In this document: positions 25,901 through 38,700 of the stretch, piece by piece
How positions within the stretch are numbered: position 1 is the first letter of the stretch
Layout: each line of letters starts with the position of its first letter
NCBI GenBank assembly: GCA_023105745.1
Contig: JALGQZ010000004.1
Span: 37,276,437 to 37,340,436, forward strand
Length of the DNA stretch: 64,000 nt
Source: Austropuccinia psidii
Lineage: Eukaryota; Basidiomycota; Pucciniomycetes; Pucciniales; Sphaerophragmiaceae
Reading direction: 5' to 3'
Made by a program: the position numbers and the translations under genes
Notes under the pieces: generated by a model
The model's input: the letters and a program-made list of their open reading frames with translations, nothing else
Told to the model about the DNA's origin: nothing
Databases searched by the model: none

Positions 25901-28658
25901 CTTCTTGTCCCCTTATAGCACCTAATGGTTTATTATCAGAGGCAAATGCATTATTGTATGTGTATAACACATCAATAAGTTCATTCATCATTTTTGGTGA
26001 CAATGATGGATTAATTTGTGCTTCAACAAGTTGATTCGACACAAATTCCTCCTTATAAGTATCATTTTTAGAAGATACTATTGATATTTGTTTTAGCATA
26101 TTGGAAAAAGCCAATTTTTGTCTTTTGTTCTCTCCAATTGTGAAATATCTGTCCTTATGATTATTGATGTCAATACCATAAATATTCAAGTAATCATTTC
26201 CAAAAATGATATGATGAGATGTGCAATTGTCCATCACTACAATCTCAGTTTTCACTATCATGCTTCCTGCTGGGTGTGGAAATAAAAGATTAGTGTCTAA
26301 TATACCCAAGCGGTACATATTGTTACTGGAACTACTAAAATGCACACCTTCTATTGGTAATAGATGGTTTTTCCATTCAGGAAGTATAACTTGGAGATAA
26401 TCTTTGCCCACACAAGTGCAAAATGCCCCTGTATCTAAATTTACTTTGGCTTAAATATCATTCAACAAAACTGATTTAATACAGGATCCTCCATCAGTCT
26501 AACCTTTTCCTCTAGCAGGTTTGGCCTTCACATCCTGGCATCCTGGATATTGATCAGGTTGTAGCAGTCTTCACTGTACTGTGGTAAGTGGGTATTGACT
26601 TCTGTGACTTCAAAGAAAGCTGTGATGTTTTCAATGGGATAGTCCTCCACTGGTGTGTCTTCAGAGATTGCAGAATCTTGATCAGATTCTTCTTTCTCTT
26701 CAGTACAATGAACTTCTTCAATGACTTGAACTTCATTGATTTTCATCTTTTTGGTGCAAGTGCTAGCTAAATGTGAAGTACTTCCACATTTATGACACTT
26801 CAAGACAGGTTTTTCTGGTCTTCTGTCCTCTCTGGGAATCTTTGAAACCATCTTGGACTCAATAGGGATTTTAGTCCAAGTTTTACCAATCCTTGTCCTG
26901 TAATGATATCTTCCATTGCATTAATGTAGTCCTCTGTTGAACAGGGTTCCACACCTCTGCTTTTGATAGCATGTTCCAGTTCCCCTCCACACTTTATTAA
27001 TATTTTAATACTAATCATAGTGTCAGAAATATCTGGGTGTAAAGCAGATAATCTGTCTTTCTGCTTGAAGAATCAAGTAAGTGGTTTATCTTTCTCTGAG
27101 TTAAAAATGGCATATTCAAAAGCATTTTCATTTTAAACCTCCAAGAATTGTTGGCCCATTTGGTAATCACTTCAGAATTCCACCAAGACCAATCATGTTT
27201 CCCATGATCTATTCTCAACTTGTAATACCATTTCTTTGCAGTTCTGGTAAGCAGAGAGTGTAATTTTCCCACTATGATTTCATCAGGTGTATGAAAGTCT
27301 TCCTGCAACATATCAATAGTCCTGATGAACTAAATATGGTTGTATTCACCTTCACCAGAGAATGTTGGCCAATCTTCCAATTTGGGAATATCTTTTGCAG
27401 AGATAACACTTTCTCCTAAGAATGGGGTCAAAATTCCTTTAACAGAAGGTTTTTCTTGATTCAAAGGTGTAGAATGTCTTGGCACATGTGGTAAATAATT
27501 CTCATGAATTTGTTTTACATTTGCAATGATTTCATTCTTGAGCTTCTGCCTTTCACTGTCACTCTTTGCTAAATGTGTAGCAAACTGATTGGTATTTTCA
27601 ACTATTTCTAAGACATCATCTTTTAGAATTTTAAGCTGATCATTCATTTTAAAAATAGAAAGATCTTCCATTTCATCATTCTGAACCTGACATGTACTTT
27701 CAATTCTGTTACATGTATTAATAATTGAATCAATTCTGGCATTTGCCACTTGCTGCCATTCAGTATATCTTTTGTCATTTCTTTTTAATTCACTTATGTC
27801 TGATGTAAGTCTATTTATATTTGCATCAAATTTACCAAGGGCTACATGAATATCAGATTGAACAAAATGTATCTGATCTGTTATTTCTTTGGAAAAGTTC
27901 TGTTCATCCTTTCCTTCTCTTTGGCTGTGAATTCCATCAAAGTCCTGGCGATGTTGAATACACTGTCCACGGCTGAAGGCTCCAATTTGGGGATCCTGTA
28001 CCCTTGTGTGTAATGTCCGTGCCAATTGGCTTTGCCTTTTCCCTTGCTTTGATGGTTTTTGGGACCTCTCTTCTTCTTCTGAGGTCCTTTGGGCTTGTCC
28101 TTGGACACTTCTGGAGCTGGTTTGGAGTTGGTAGATGCCACTGGGGCCTCTGTCGCTAAAGCTGGAGGCATTTCCAACTCTTTCTTCTGGTCTATGGATA
28201 AAAGACTTTGTTTCTTCAACCAATTCTTTATCTTTTTGACTTTGCCTTTGCAAGACAATGGGCTCCAACCTCCTAAGAGTTCTATGGCCTTCTCCTGACC
28301 CAGAAAGCTCTTGATGTGTAAGTAAGAGTTCATGGCCTCCTGCCAAAGGCTTCGGCATATTTTCCACTCCTCTTCTTTGGCTTCTCTGAACAAATTTTTG
28401 TATTGGCATTGATATATTTCTATTGCTGCCACTTGAAAATGGTTCAGCCCTAGAAATATTCTCATGAATCAGTTCAGGCTCAGAATTCACATCAAAATCT
28501 GTGGGTACAGACCTTGGGGAATGGGGGGCAACTCTGGCATCCTCCAAATGTGTTTTTCTTGAGGAAGACTTGGCACTTCTGGATTTGGTCTTTCCTCTTC
28601 CTTGTCCACATCCATCTGGCTGGACTGAATAGTTGCTTCCATCTCTGGTATGCACCAT
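22940..28658 (-). pseudogene. E1 gag-pol polyprotein pseudogene
   Basis: The start is taken as ATG at 28658 (MVHTRDGSNYS); six bases upstream there is only a GTG. In order: Gag (28658-27330 in one frame), capsid-like segment (27311-26800 across a frameshift), zinc knuckle CHKCGSTSHLASTC, protease LDTGAFC just upstream of 26411, reverse transcriptase with YIDDI (near 25390), RNase H, integrase HHCC and catalytic core (SDRDPKF, AER), then a chromodomain-like tail with EYLVRYRNPVHEDEWL. Lesions seen by comparison with E2: stop at 27330-27332, frameshifts near 27120, 26890, 23870 and 23390, a break between 26528 and 26411, and TGA at 24855-24857 where E2 has Arg. It is a dead copy. Confidence 0.9.
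27881..28465 (-). CDS. Overlapping ORF inside E1 gag (GWxPL protein)
   Basis: A 194-residue frame lies entirely within the Gag N-terminal coding region in a different frame. It contains IEIYQCQYKN, then QEAMNSY, GGWSPLSCKGKVKKIKNW, EAPVAST, a Lys-rich stretch, GYRIPKL, VFNIARTLMEF and ends FPKK-stop. E2 has a protein with the same sequence of motifs and the same end at 40814-41260. Between E1 and E2 this frame looks better conserved than the Gag frame it overlaps, which is low-complexity there. That argues for a real protein of unknown function. How it would be reached (splicing, reinitiation or frameshift) is not clear, and the ATG at 28465 may not be the true start. Confidence 0.6.
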   Translation of the reverse strand: MRIFLGLNHFQVAAIEIYQCQYKNLFREAKEEEWKICRSLWQEAMNSYLHIKSFLGQEKAIELLGGWSPLSCKGKVKKIKNWLKKQSLLSIDQKKELEMPPALATEAPVASTNSKPAPEVSKDKPKGPQKKKRGPKNHQSKGKGKANWHGHYTQGYRIPKLEPSAVDSVFNIARTLMEFTAKEKERMNRTFPKK

Positions 28659-29242
28659 TTTCACATCAATTCAAAGATAAAAAATTGAAAATATCAGATA
28701 AAACACACCTTTTGGTGGGAATTTATTCTTTTCTGAGTTAAATAAGGTTCCTCTTTTAGCAATTTGCACCTCAATACTGTCTTCAGATTCTGCTTATGAA
28801 GATTCTGGACTAGTGATATATCTTTTACTGAGTCTGTTGCCAGCTGCAAAGTATTTGATTAAAGACACTAGAAAAAAAAATATAAAAGAGAAAAATTATT
28901 TTTTATACTTTTTTTTTTAAAATATTTTGAAGGATTTTTTATAAGTCTTATATTTTTAAATATTAAAGAAATTATTATTTTTAAAGAAAAAAGTCAAAAT
29001 TTAAGATTTGGAATGAAAATTAATTCAGAGTAACTCAAAGAATAATTTTATAAGTTTTTGGATGTGAAAAAGCCATGTGTAAAAACAGTATAAAATTAAA
29101 CCAAATTCCTCAATGAAAAATATTTCCAAAACAATTTCAAAAAGAAAAATTATTTTAACTTTTAAAATTAAAGAAAAAAATATTATTAAATTGATATATT
29201 TTAGAGCTTAAAAATATATTAATTATGGGTACAAGGTTCAGA

Positions 29243-29262
29243 AAACACGGCCAGGCCCCAAA
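29243..29262 (-). promoter_or_regulatory. E1 primer-binding site candidate
   Basis: In element orientation TTTGGGGCCTGGCCGTGTTT follows the end of the 5' LTR. E2 has an almost identical 17-base core at the same position although its LTR is unrelated over most of its length. TGG two bases after the LTR end fits pairing with a tRNA CCA end. I could not name the tRNA. Confidence 0.6.
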
Positions 29263-31173
29263 TGTAAGATGTGACTATGAAACTGATAATAATATTATTA
29301 CTAATCAGAACTACTATGTCTGTTCTCATGAAGCATGATAATAAAATATTATTATAATCACAATTAAATAACTAAAAAATTATTTCTTTCACATGTTAAA
29401 CACTACTGGTGATTTTAACAGTGAGAAGTGATTGTCTACAAGAATCAATTACAAGAAGATCTTAATAATAAAACTTCTTTTATTAAAAAAATAAAATTAT
29501 TTTAATATATAATTATCTTTTGCAAGTATAATTATAAATATAATTCTTGAAGAAAACTAATTATTTAGAGAAAAACTTTAAGAACTAAGGATCAATAACT
29601 CACTAATATTCCAAAGAGCTTATTGAAAGATAAGATAGAGATATTTGACATAGAATTGTGGATTCAAGTGATCAAGATGTATTTATAACAGTATTACAAC
29701 AATATACAGTTGGATTCTATGATTTCAAATCTTTCTGATTGATTCTGAAATAATTAAAACACTCAAGAATAGTTTTTCACTAATACTTACTTGTTGGTAA
29801 CAATGATTTAAATGATAATAGGATGATGATGATATGGAAAAAGAAACAAGAGAAGGCCTCTTTTAAGTCAACAACAGCTCACAGAGGCATGCCATGAAGC
29901 AAACTGAAAGACCAGTAAGTGAGAAAAAAATAAACCCTTTTGGATTATTGATTGCATCATCTGTTGTCATGTAAGATTATCATTATTACTCAATTGATGC
30001 TTTTACGTGATTACCAACCCCAATATGGTTAAGAATAAAAGGATTAAAATCTGTAAATCTTCTTTTATTCCAAAATAATCATTGATTTCTCAAAGTTATC
30101 AATATTATTGGCAATTTCATCACAGGTTGTAATTACTGTGAATTTTTGAAGATTCAGTGTTTCATGTAGAATAGTCAAAAATGGACTGTAAGTAAAACTT
30201 TGAATTTTACTAGTAAAACTATAATTCTGTTTAGTTTTACCATAGATAATACAGCTCTTCATTGGTCCTTAAGGTTTCAGAAATATTCATTAAGAATTGT
30301 ATTTTTAATGAATTTTTGAAGTTTTTACCTCATTTCTACGTAGAATTGCAAATATCAGTGTTTAACTGGTTGCTAAGAGGTAAATCAATGGATAAAAGTC
30401 CAAAAAGCGGTTTAATTACTCTTTCTGGGCTTATCCATGGAAATTCATTAAGAATTGACAAGGTTACAGGAGTCTAAGTAGCTCTTTACCTCCTTGGCAC
30501 ATCAAAATAGCAGGTTATTTGCTATTTTCTCAAGATTTACTGTAGTTGTAACATGGTAACCAAGTTCCCAAAGTGTTTTAGCTTACTAATTGGGCCAAGA
30601 TCAGCCATGGATCCAAGCTTTGGAGCTTTCCACGCCTCTGAGGCCTCAGAAGTTGGGTACCCTGGCTCTCTTTGATGTCTTTTGTCCCCCTTGCTTATTT
30701 TTCATGTAAAAATAGAAAATTAAGCTTAAAGTGAGATATCCACTATGGGTGTACCAAAGGTCCATTTAAGAATATCATGATGTTAAGTACTCAAAACATG
30801 CATAACACTATTCTTAGTGTATATGTAACATGGGATTTTTCACATTCCCATTATTTTGGCATGAAATTGAGAAAAACAAAACTTTCACGGATCTTTTAAG
30901 TGGTATTGAAGTATTTTCCATATTACCACCTCAAAGAGTTAATTTGAGCTTATTCACTCTATGGAGCTACCTTTGGTGAGCTTTTGTGTAGAATCCAAAT
31001 CTGTCCTTAAATCCATGGATTTACTTACACAATGAAACGTTATTCATCTTTTCTGAAATCAAAAATGATGAATTTAAGATATATGCATGACTTATGAGTT
31101 ATGCATAATTCCAAATTTTTTTCAAGATAATTGTGGCTTATTTAGGTATGTAAAATATACCTCAAGGCTCACA
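29263..31173 (-). repeat. E1 5' LTR
   Basis: On the plus strand it begins TGTAAGATGTGACTATG and ends CTCAAGGCTCACA. It closely matches 20873-22797 over its length with scattered substitutions and small indels, so E1 is older than E2. In element orientation the LTR starts TGTGAGCC and ends CTTACA. Confidence 0.9.
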
Positions 31174-31423
31174 CATTTCATGATATTAGAATTGAAATTC
31201 TGAATCTTATTTGTGTAAAAAAATCAAAATTTATTCAAGATCAAAGTTAAGGTTCAAAATAATCATTTTAGATTTTTAACTAAGATCTTATTGCAGGTTT
31301 AACAGTTGAATAAGAGATAAAACTGATGAATATTGGTGTTTTATGATTAGGAATACCTTGATAAATTGTCAGGGTGAGTCTATATAGTAGCTATAAAATG
31401 TAAATACAAGCTAGTATTATGAC

Positions 31424-32871
31424 TGTGACACGTCAAAAAACAAATAAATTTAATTCTTCAGGTCCTACTGCTACGTGGTAACCGTGGTGATGAGTCTGTT
31501 GAGGACCTGGGTTGCAATTCTCTAATATCTTTGACTGTAAAGAAGTACTACAATAATTATACTCTAATTATATCTTTTAATAATTCTAAGGACACTACTG
31601 ATGGATAAAAGTTTTGTCACGTAAGAATATGGGTAATAAGATAAGATATGATGGGTTTTCAAGGAAAAAACCCTTCTTTTTATATCTTTCAAGACTGTCA
31701 AGAATTATTAACTCTTCACACGTCAGAGGAGTGAAAATCTTCACTCCAATGATCAATCTGTGGTTCTGGGTCATCAATTCTGATGTCAATAGAGGCAGAA
31801 TTGTGGTTTTGGAACCACAAATGATCATTCTGGATCAATACAGGGTGAAAAAACTTTTCACCTGCCATGTCAGCACTTGGATGACGTTGTTCTGGTGTCT
31901 GTATGATCAGTAATGATGATTTTAGAGAGGTTATATCTTCCCAAGTATATTATTTTAAGTATGAGAGCAATACTGTTTGATACAAGTTTGATACAGTCAT
32001 GTATTGCTAGAAAAACCTTCCAATCAAGATATCTCAGTCAGTTCTTGAGATATCAAGAAACCAAGAGCACAGAATTGAAGAGCTTAATGAGCTCTTCAAC
32101 TTGGTATGCTTCATGTTTACCCTTCTTTAAAATAGCAAAAGTTATAAGGGTTTTAGGTTTTTGGATGTATTTTTGTACATCAGTATGAGGCTTCAAAAAC
32201 TTCCATACCAGATATCTTCTTCAATATGGAAGATATCTGTATTCTGATGATAAAGTCTTGTAGGGCTTGATTAGCTCTACAGTTTGGTATATTACTCTGT
32301 ACAGTTGTATGAGTGTAAGCCAAAGATACAGGCGTTTGTTTATATTGTTGTTTTCAGAATATCTGTATTTTGGTTGTTAAACCTTTGAACCAAGATCCCT
32401 CAGTCAATTTAAGAGATACAGAGATCTAAGGTGTCTCAAATTAAATCTCTTGTTTAGATATTTAATTTGGTTGTACTTTTGTACAGTTTTGTACAAGCCC
32501 TCTTTGACTTTCAGGGGGGTCTTGGTTTTAAAATAAAGGTCATACGGTATCTCCAGTTGTAGTGGTGTTACAGCAACATGGATGATACCATTGTGTAGCT
32601 CTCTATGTGAGCTTTAAGAAAAATATCATTTTGGTATAGAATAACTTAAATATGCATAAGTTAGATGAGAGGTGAAAATAAGGGTTTTGACTTGTTTATT
32701 TTCCTCTAGGTTTCCTTATTCTGTTTGGATAAGGTTGGTGTTTAATTTAAGAGGAGTTTTTTCCTCTTATTTATTACCTGTATTGACTATGTTTGTTCAA
32801 TAATTGTCATACCATTACTTATGGTATGTTGGATGTCATGCTAGTGCTCTGTTTTGAGTCACAGGCTGACA
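31424..32871 (+). repeat. LTR relic, family 3 (plus orientation), hairpin-rich
   Basis: It starts TGTGACACGTCAAAA and ends CACAGGCTGACA. The copies at 2048-3369 (plus), 6353-7660 (minus) and 32984-45043 (minus, split) share these ends and internal blocks. It contains a succession of perfect short inverted repeats: 31728-31747, 31844-31862, 32028-32054, 32210-32238, 32438-32468 and 32808-32828. ORFs across it (31614-31913, 31913-32188) are by-products of these repeats. No target duplication is visible. Confidence 0.65.
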
Positions 32872-33564
32872 TACATGGAGTTAGGTCATATTCAAAGAAT
32901 ATGATAGCAGAAAGTTAGAGCTACAGTAATAACTCTAAAATATGGCATAATAATGGGATAAAAGGTTTTCATAAGGATATAATTGGCAGCCAGTGACTCA
33001 AAACCAGAGCACAATCATTACAGCCAAAATACCATTAAACAATGGTATAGAAAAATACCACAAAAAATTGAAGTGACCCAAAATGGCTCATAAATGGTAT
33101 TAAAAGAAAGAGGAAAGCGACCCCTCTTCAAATATATGACTCCCATAAACATAAGACAGATAATAAAACAGTTATTCCTTATCCAAGCAAGAACTGAGCA
33201 TAAACCTTAATTTTCATATCTCATCTAAAATGTAGATAAAGAGACAGAACACCATCAAATGGGTGTGTAAATTGAAGGTCTCAGTAAGGACTATCCAATG
33301 GTACTAGTGAAACTGAGCTAGAATCAAAACTAGAGAGGTTATGGCCAAATTAAAGCCAAATAAGGGCAAATAAAATATTCACCTCTCATCTACCTTCTAC
33401 TGTTTTAGTGTGAGATACCTAACATGGGGTCATTTTGGAAGAATAACAGCCAGGGATATCTGATGGTGCCATATCTTACCCCATAAACCATCTAAAACCA
33501 AAGTTATGGAAAAATAAGCTCCATACAGGAATTGAGAAAAATCCATATTTGGATAATGGGAATT

Positions 33565-35590
33565 TGTAAGGTTTGACTATGAAACAATAAGTAAAAATTA
33601 CTAATTTATTACTTATTGTACTCTGAATGTCTTAATGAATTGAATAAATAAGATTAAAAATATAATAATAATATATTATTATTATGGTGTAAAATAATTA
33701 TATTATTAAATAAATATAATAATATAATTTATATTATGAAAATATAATATAATAAATAAATATATTAATATAAAATAATTAATATATTTAAAAAGCTCTT
33801 TATTATTGTTACCAACAAATAATAAAGGCATAAAAAATTGTTTCTTATTAATAAAAAACAATTAATAACAATAATATTACTAATATTAAAGTTATGAATT
33901 AATATAAATACTATTTATATTAATTAAAGAATTATTAAGAGAGTAATAACAGAGAAATTATTATAATAAGAGAAAATAACCTACTTTTAACACTTAATAT
34001 AATAATTTTGAAATATTTTATGCCAAAAAATATAAATACAACTTTTTCAAATTGTATTTACAATAAAAATAAAGAGAATTACAAATTATTCTGGATTTTT
34101 ACGTGGAAATGAGTTTTTAGAGAGATTTTTAACAAAAACAATTAAATAAATGATTTAATCACGTCAAAATAGATGATTATAGCAAGGTGGTATTTGGTCT
34201 TTAATAATATAATACTTTTATATATAAAGAATAGAGAAATTACCTTTGATTTAATTGATTTAATGTTTTTGATGTGTCTGAGGGGAAAATAGAGTAAAAA
34301 GAGCTCTATTTATAGTAAATACCTCCCTCCAAGAGTCCAACAAGCTTCTAGTAGACGTGTAATGATCATATCCACTGGAATTGATTAATATTTTGAGGTT
34401 TGAGGGTGATTACATCATGATCAAACCATATTACATCATTATTACACCATTATTTAGAGTTATCACTATAACTCTAAGTTTGATGACATCAGAGGATTTG
34501 CAGAACCCCAAATTTCGTGTATTTTATTAGTTTTAATCATAAACTAATAGTATTCACCAATTTCATCACTCTTATGACTGTTAAACTTAATTTAAGGTTA
34601 CAGTAGGTGATCATAACTGCTCAATTTAAGCTCAAACTTTGATCTTCAATAACTTTTAAGATTTACACGCTACAGCAATTCAGAGAGTGAATTCTGATAG
34701 CCTGGCATAACCTCATTATGCTTCCAAGAGCTTTTCATTACATCATCAAAACTCTAATTTTGATGATTTTTCTTGTAACTCATCTTTTCTGTCGAAATTC
34801 AATATTTTAAACTTCAACCCTTGATTTCAGGGGGTTATACCCTGAATTTAATAATAAAAATTACATCATTCTTCACGAATGAACTAGTAGAATCCAACTG
34901 TATACTTATACTTTTTTTTAAGTTTGGACTACTTTCACAACAAAGTGGTCAACAGCTCTGTTGATTTTTATCAATATTTCATCATAGGTTTTAACCTTGT
35001 TTATGATTTGTAAAATAAAGTTCATATCTGTGCTCTTACATTAATTACGTGGTAACTTCATTTTTGGTTCATCATTCTATCATGTATAGTTTAGGAGATA
35101 TTAGCTATGATCCTTGAATATATGCGTTGACCAAAAAAGTGCATATATTCAGGTTAATTCCTTAAGTATTGACTTTGGAAATTAGCTTATTAATTGTTTT
35201 ATTTGTGGATTTTCGTGGGAAATCCACTGGTACAATTTATTTTACATGTTATTTCATTAGTTCCTGAGATAAATAAGGTTTTCTGGTTTTTATAAGGTAT
35301 TATACCTTATAATTCATTAAATATTGACTTTACAGATATGCCATAAAAATGGTATATGTGTATTTTTCCATGGGGAATCCAATGGTATAATTTATTTTAC
35401 ATGTTGATTCATTGGTTTCTAAGTTAAACCAATTTTTGTACCAATTTATGGTATTTTTTGTATATTTAAGTAATTATTTTTAATGTATAATTATTCTAAG
35501 TAATTTTAATATAATTATATTAAAGGTATAATTATTCTTAGTCTTTTTTGTGACCTTATTGGGTATGTGGTCATATCTCAAAGGCTCACA
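33565..35590 (-). repeat. E2 3' LTR
   Basis: On the plus strand it starts TGTAAGGTTTGACTATG and ends CAAAGGCTCACA. Perfect inverted repeats include AGAGTTAT/ATAACTCT (34456-34475), TTCAGGG/CCCTGAA (34826-34846), TGAATATATGC/GCATATATTCA (35115-35151) and ATAAGGTAT/ATACCTTAT (35292-35310). Several CG dinucleotides present in the other LTR are TG or CA here. Confidence 0.95.
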
Positions 35591-35610
35591 TTCCCTACCA
35601 CCAAAAAAGA
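35591..35610 (-). promoter_or_regulatory. E2 polypurine tract candidate
   Basis: In element orientation TCTTTTTTGGTGGTAGGGAA abuts the 3' LTR. The purine-rich 3' end resembles that of E1 at the same position. Confidence 0.6.
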
Positions 35611-35709
35611 TTGTACCACAATCTGATATGTGTGATTAGGGTATCATCCACTGTCCTACCTCTTCATTAGACTTTTATCAGTCTTGAAGCTCAATAATGC
35701 TTGCTTTTG

Positions 35710-38700
35710 TTATTTTTTAGGTTTTCTTTCATGTCTAAACCTTCTTAGTAGTTTATCAGCATTTGTTATATCTTTCTCAAGTAGCCATTCATCTTCTTGA
35801 GTTGAATTTCTATACCTTACAAGGTATTCCCTTTCTTTTTTGTTTCTTGTCCTTCTTTCTTTAAGGACTTTTACTATTTTCTTTTCCTCTCCTTCTTCCA
35901 AGGGGGGAATCTCAAGTGGGGGTTTATTTCTTAGTGGAAATAACTCCTTGTCACTTGAACTGTAAGGTTTTATCAGACTTACAGGGAAAGTTGGGTGTTT
36001 GTTCATTAGTTCACCTGTGAGTTCTAATTGCACAGCATTGGGTCCATGAAGTGCTCTTATCATAAATGGTCCTGCAAAGGAATCTTTCAATTTCTTTGGG
36101 CCTTTTATGTTATTGAAATTAAGGGTTGATACGAAGACCAAGTCTCCTATTTTGAAATCAGGTGGCTTATGACTTTTATCCCATCTTTCTTTTGCATATT
36201 TAAAAGAGTCTTGCATACATCTGTTTGCATGGTGTCTTGCCTTGTCAAGCATTATCTTAAAGCTGCTTGCTGTTGGATGTATATCCACTAAGTCCTTTTT
36301 GAGGGTATCATAAGGAAGTCTTGGATTCCAACCTTTCTCTAGCATTGCTGGTGTTTTGCCAGTAGAAGAATGGATTGATGTCTTATATGCCAGTTCAAGT
36401 GCTGGTATTAGTGTACACCAATCATGGGTAAAACCATCAGAATCTTTGAATTCGAGCCCATAAGCACAGAATCTTCTGATCATATCCTCCAGGGTTTGTA
36501 TCATTCTTTCTGCTAAACCATCAGTTTGAGGATGATAAGCTGTTGAGAATGATAACTTTGTCCCAAACAAGTTATGGAGATTTGTCCATAATGCTGAAGT
36601 GAACTTTGGGTCTCTGTCACTTATAATATTTTGGAATAAGCCTGTGTGGCTAATGACTTTATTCCATATCATTATGGCTGTATCCATAGCTGTGTCATCT
36701 TTATGACATGGTAAGAACATGGGAGTTTTGCTGTATCTGTCAACTAACACTAGGCATGCATTATAACTCCTGTCTCCTCCTGGAGGTAAAGCTGTCACCC
36801 AATCCATATGAACTATTTCCTATGGGGATTTTGGTTCTTGGATTTGGATCATCATTCCAAATTTGTTTCCTGTGGCTCTGTTGGCTTTTTGACATCTGTC
36901 ACAGGTTTGGCAGTACTCTGCAACATCTTTCTTCCAATTTGGCCACCAAGAGCAGGTTTTCACCCTCTCTAGTGTCCTATCTTCTGAGAGATGTCCAGAT
37001 GCAACACTATCATGACACTCATGTAGAATAGTGTTTATTAGTGTTCTGTCTGTTAAGGCCATAACACATGTGTGTTTTGTTCTATGGTAAAGGATTCCAT
37101 CAAGGAGGTGGAATCTTCCTTCATCATATGCCTTTTTCCATATTTCATCTAGTTTTGATGAAAGTGATGGATCTTTGCAGTCTTTCATTAGAAGTTGGCT
37201 TAGGATATGGCAATTTTTGTCTGTCTTATAGCTTTCTTTAACTTGGTTAAAGAATTATGTGCCAATGTCTGTAACACATATTCCTTCTATATGGTGCTCT
37301 TCTTGTGGTACCCATGCTGGATTGTCAGGGGTATTTGCTAGAGCCCATCTGCTGAGACCATCTGCATTTTTATGAATATTTCCAGATTTATGAACAATAG
37401 TCATATTTCCTCTATATTCTTGGATAGCAATTTGCCATCTCAGCATATGTCTATTTGGAGTCTTCATATTTAATAGTGATTTCACAGCATTACAGTCTGT
37501 GATTACATCAAATACTGTGCCATCCAAATAATAATGCAGTTTTTCTAACGCCCACACCAGGCATAAGCATTCCATTTGGCTTGCTCCATACCTTGCTTCT
37601 GTTGGCTTTATTTGCCTTGAAATGAAACAAATTGGTCCTTCCACTGGTTTATCATTGATAATTTGTGTTTGGTGAAGTGCAGCACCTAATCCTTCTCCAC
37701 AAGCATCAATGTACAGTTTGAAGGGTAGTTTCCAATCTGGCATTAGAAGAAATGGGGCATTTGTTAAGGAATTTTTCAATTCTTCATATGCCTTGACTCT
37801 TTCTTCTGTCATCTCATAGACTGTTTGTTGGTCACATAGCTTATACAAGGATTTAGCAATCTTTGCAAAGTCCTTTATATGCTGTCTATAGTAACCAGCA
37901 AATCCTAGAAATGATTGCATTTATTTTTTGGTTTGAGGCATTGGTTTAAGTAGTACTGCTGCTACTTTATTTTTGTCTATGCCTAGACTAAGTCCAGATA
38001 CCACATGTCCTAGTGCTTTTAATTCACTATATGCAAAATGACACTTTTTCAAGGAAATTTTCATATTCACTTGGACTATTTTCTGTAGTACCCTTTCTAG
38101 TCTTGTAAGGTGATTTTCCGTAGTTTCTGAGCAAACTATAATATCATCAATATAGATAATTAACCATCCTTCTGATAATTCTTCAGGAAATATGGTATTC
38201 ATCATTCTTTGATAATGGGAAGGTGCATATTTTATCCCAAATGGCATTCTTAAGTATTCAAAAATTCCACAATGGACTATTATTCTTAGTAGTTTCTTGG
38301 CATTGTCTGTTAAGACATTTTGATGAAAACCCTTAAGAGCATCCATAGCTGTGATGAACTTAGCTTGTGACAATTGGGTCAATGTCTCATGGATTCTGGG
38401 TATTGGATATCTGTCTGGAATGGTATAGGTATTCAGGGCTCTGAAGTCTCCTACCATCCTTGATTTTCCATTATGCCAAGTTATAATGACAGGTGTAGTA
38501 ACTTCTACTTGTTCATTATGTCCAACCTTTCTTAATACTCCAAGGTCCATTAATTCTTTAATGTGCACCTCTAAGGCTTCTCTAGCGCTTGGGCTGGCTG
38601 GATAAGCAGGTCTTCTTAATAAAGGTGGGTAAGGCTTTTCTACATTAAGAATTATATCCACTTCATGTCCAATTATGGCACCTAGTGGCTCTTTGTCAGT

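Larger units (their letters stand above)
20873..31173 (-). mobile_element. Ty3 (chromovirus) LTR retrotransposon E1, degenerate
   Basis: Two long LTRs (20873-22797 and 29263-31173) enclose a minus-strand gag-pol region. The order is Gag, zinc knuckle, protease, reverse transcriptase, RNase H, integrase and a C-terminal chromodomain-like segment. Integrase downstream of RNase H is the Ty3/gypsy arrangement. The 5' LTR is the right one. A 20-bp sequence just inside it (29243-29262) and the purine tract beside the left LTR (22798-22815) are in the positions of primer-binding site and polypurine tract. The flanking 5-mers (AATTC left, CATTT right) do not form a clean duplication. Coding is broken by several stops and frameshifts, so the element cannot make its own proteins. 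E1 and E2 have related proteins but quite different LTRs. Confidence 0.93.

Noticed and set aside
20868..31178. Target-site duplication around E1
   Set aside because: AATTC on the left and CATTT/ATTTC on the right do not give a clean 5-bp match. Decay or recombination is possible, so none is claimed.
31614..32188. Two adjoining plus-strand ORFs of 91-99 codons
   Set aside because: They are in a hairpin-rich LTR; the related copies at 2.0-3.4 kb and 6.4-7.7 kb lack these frames.
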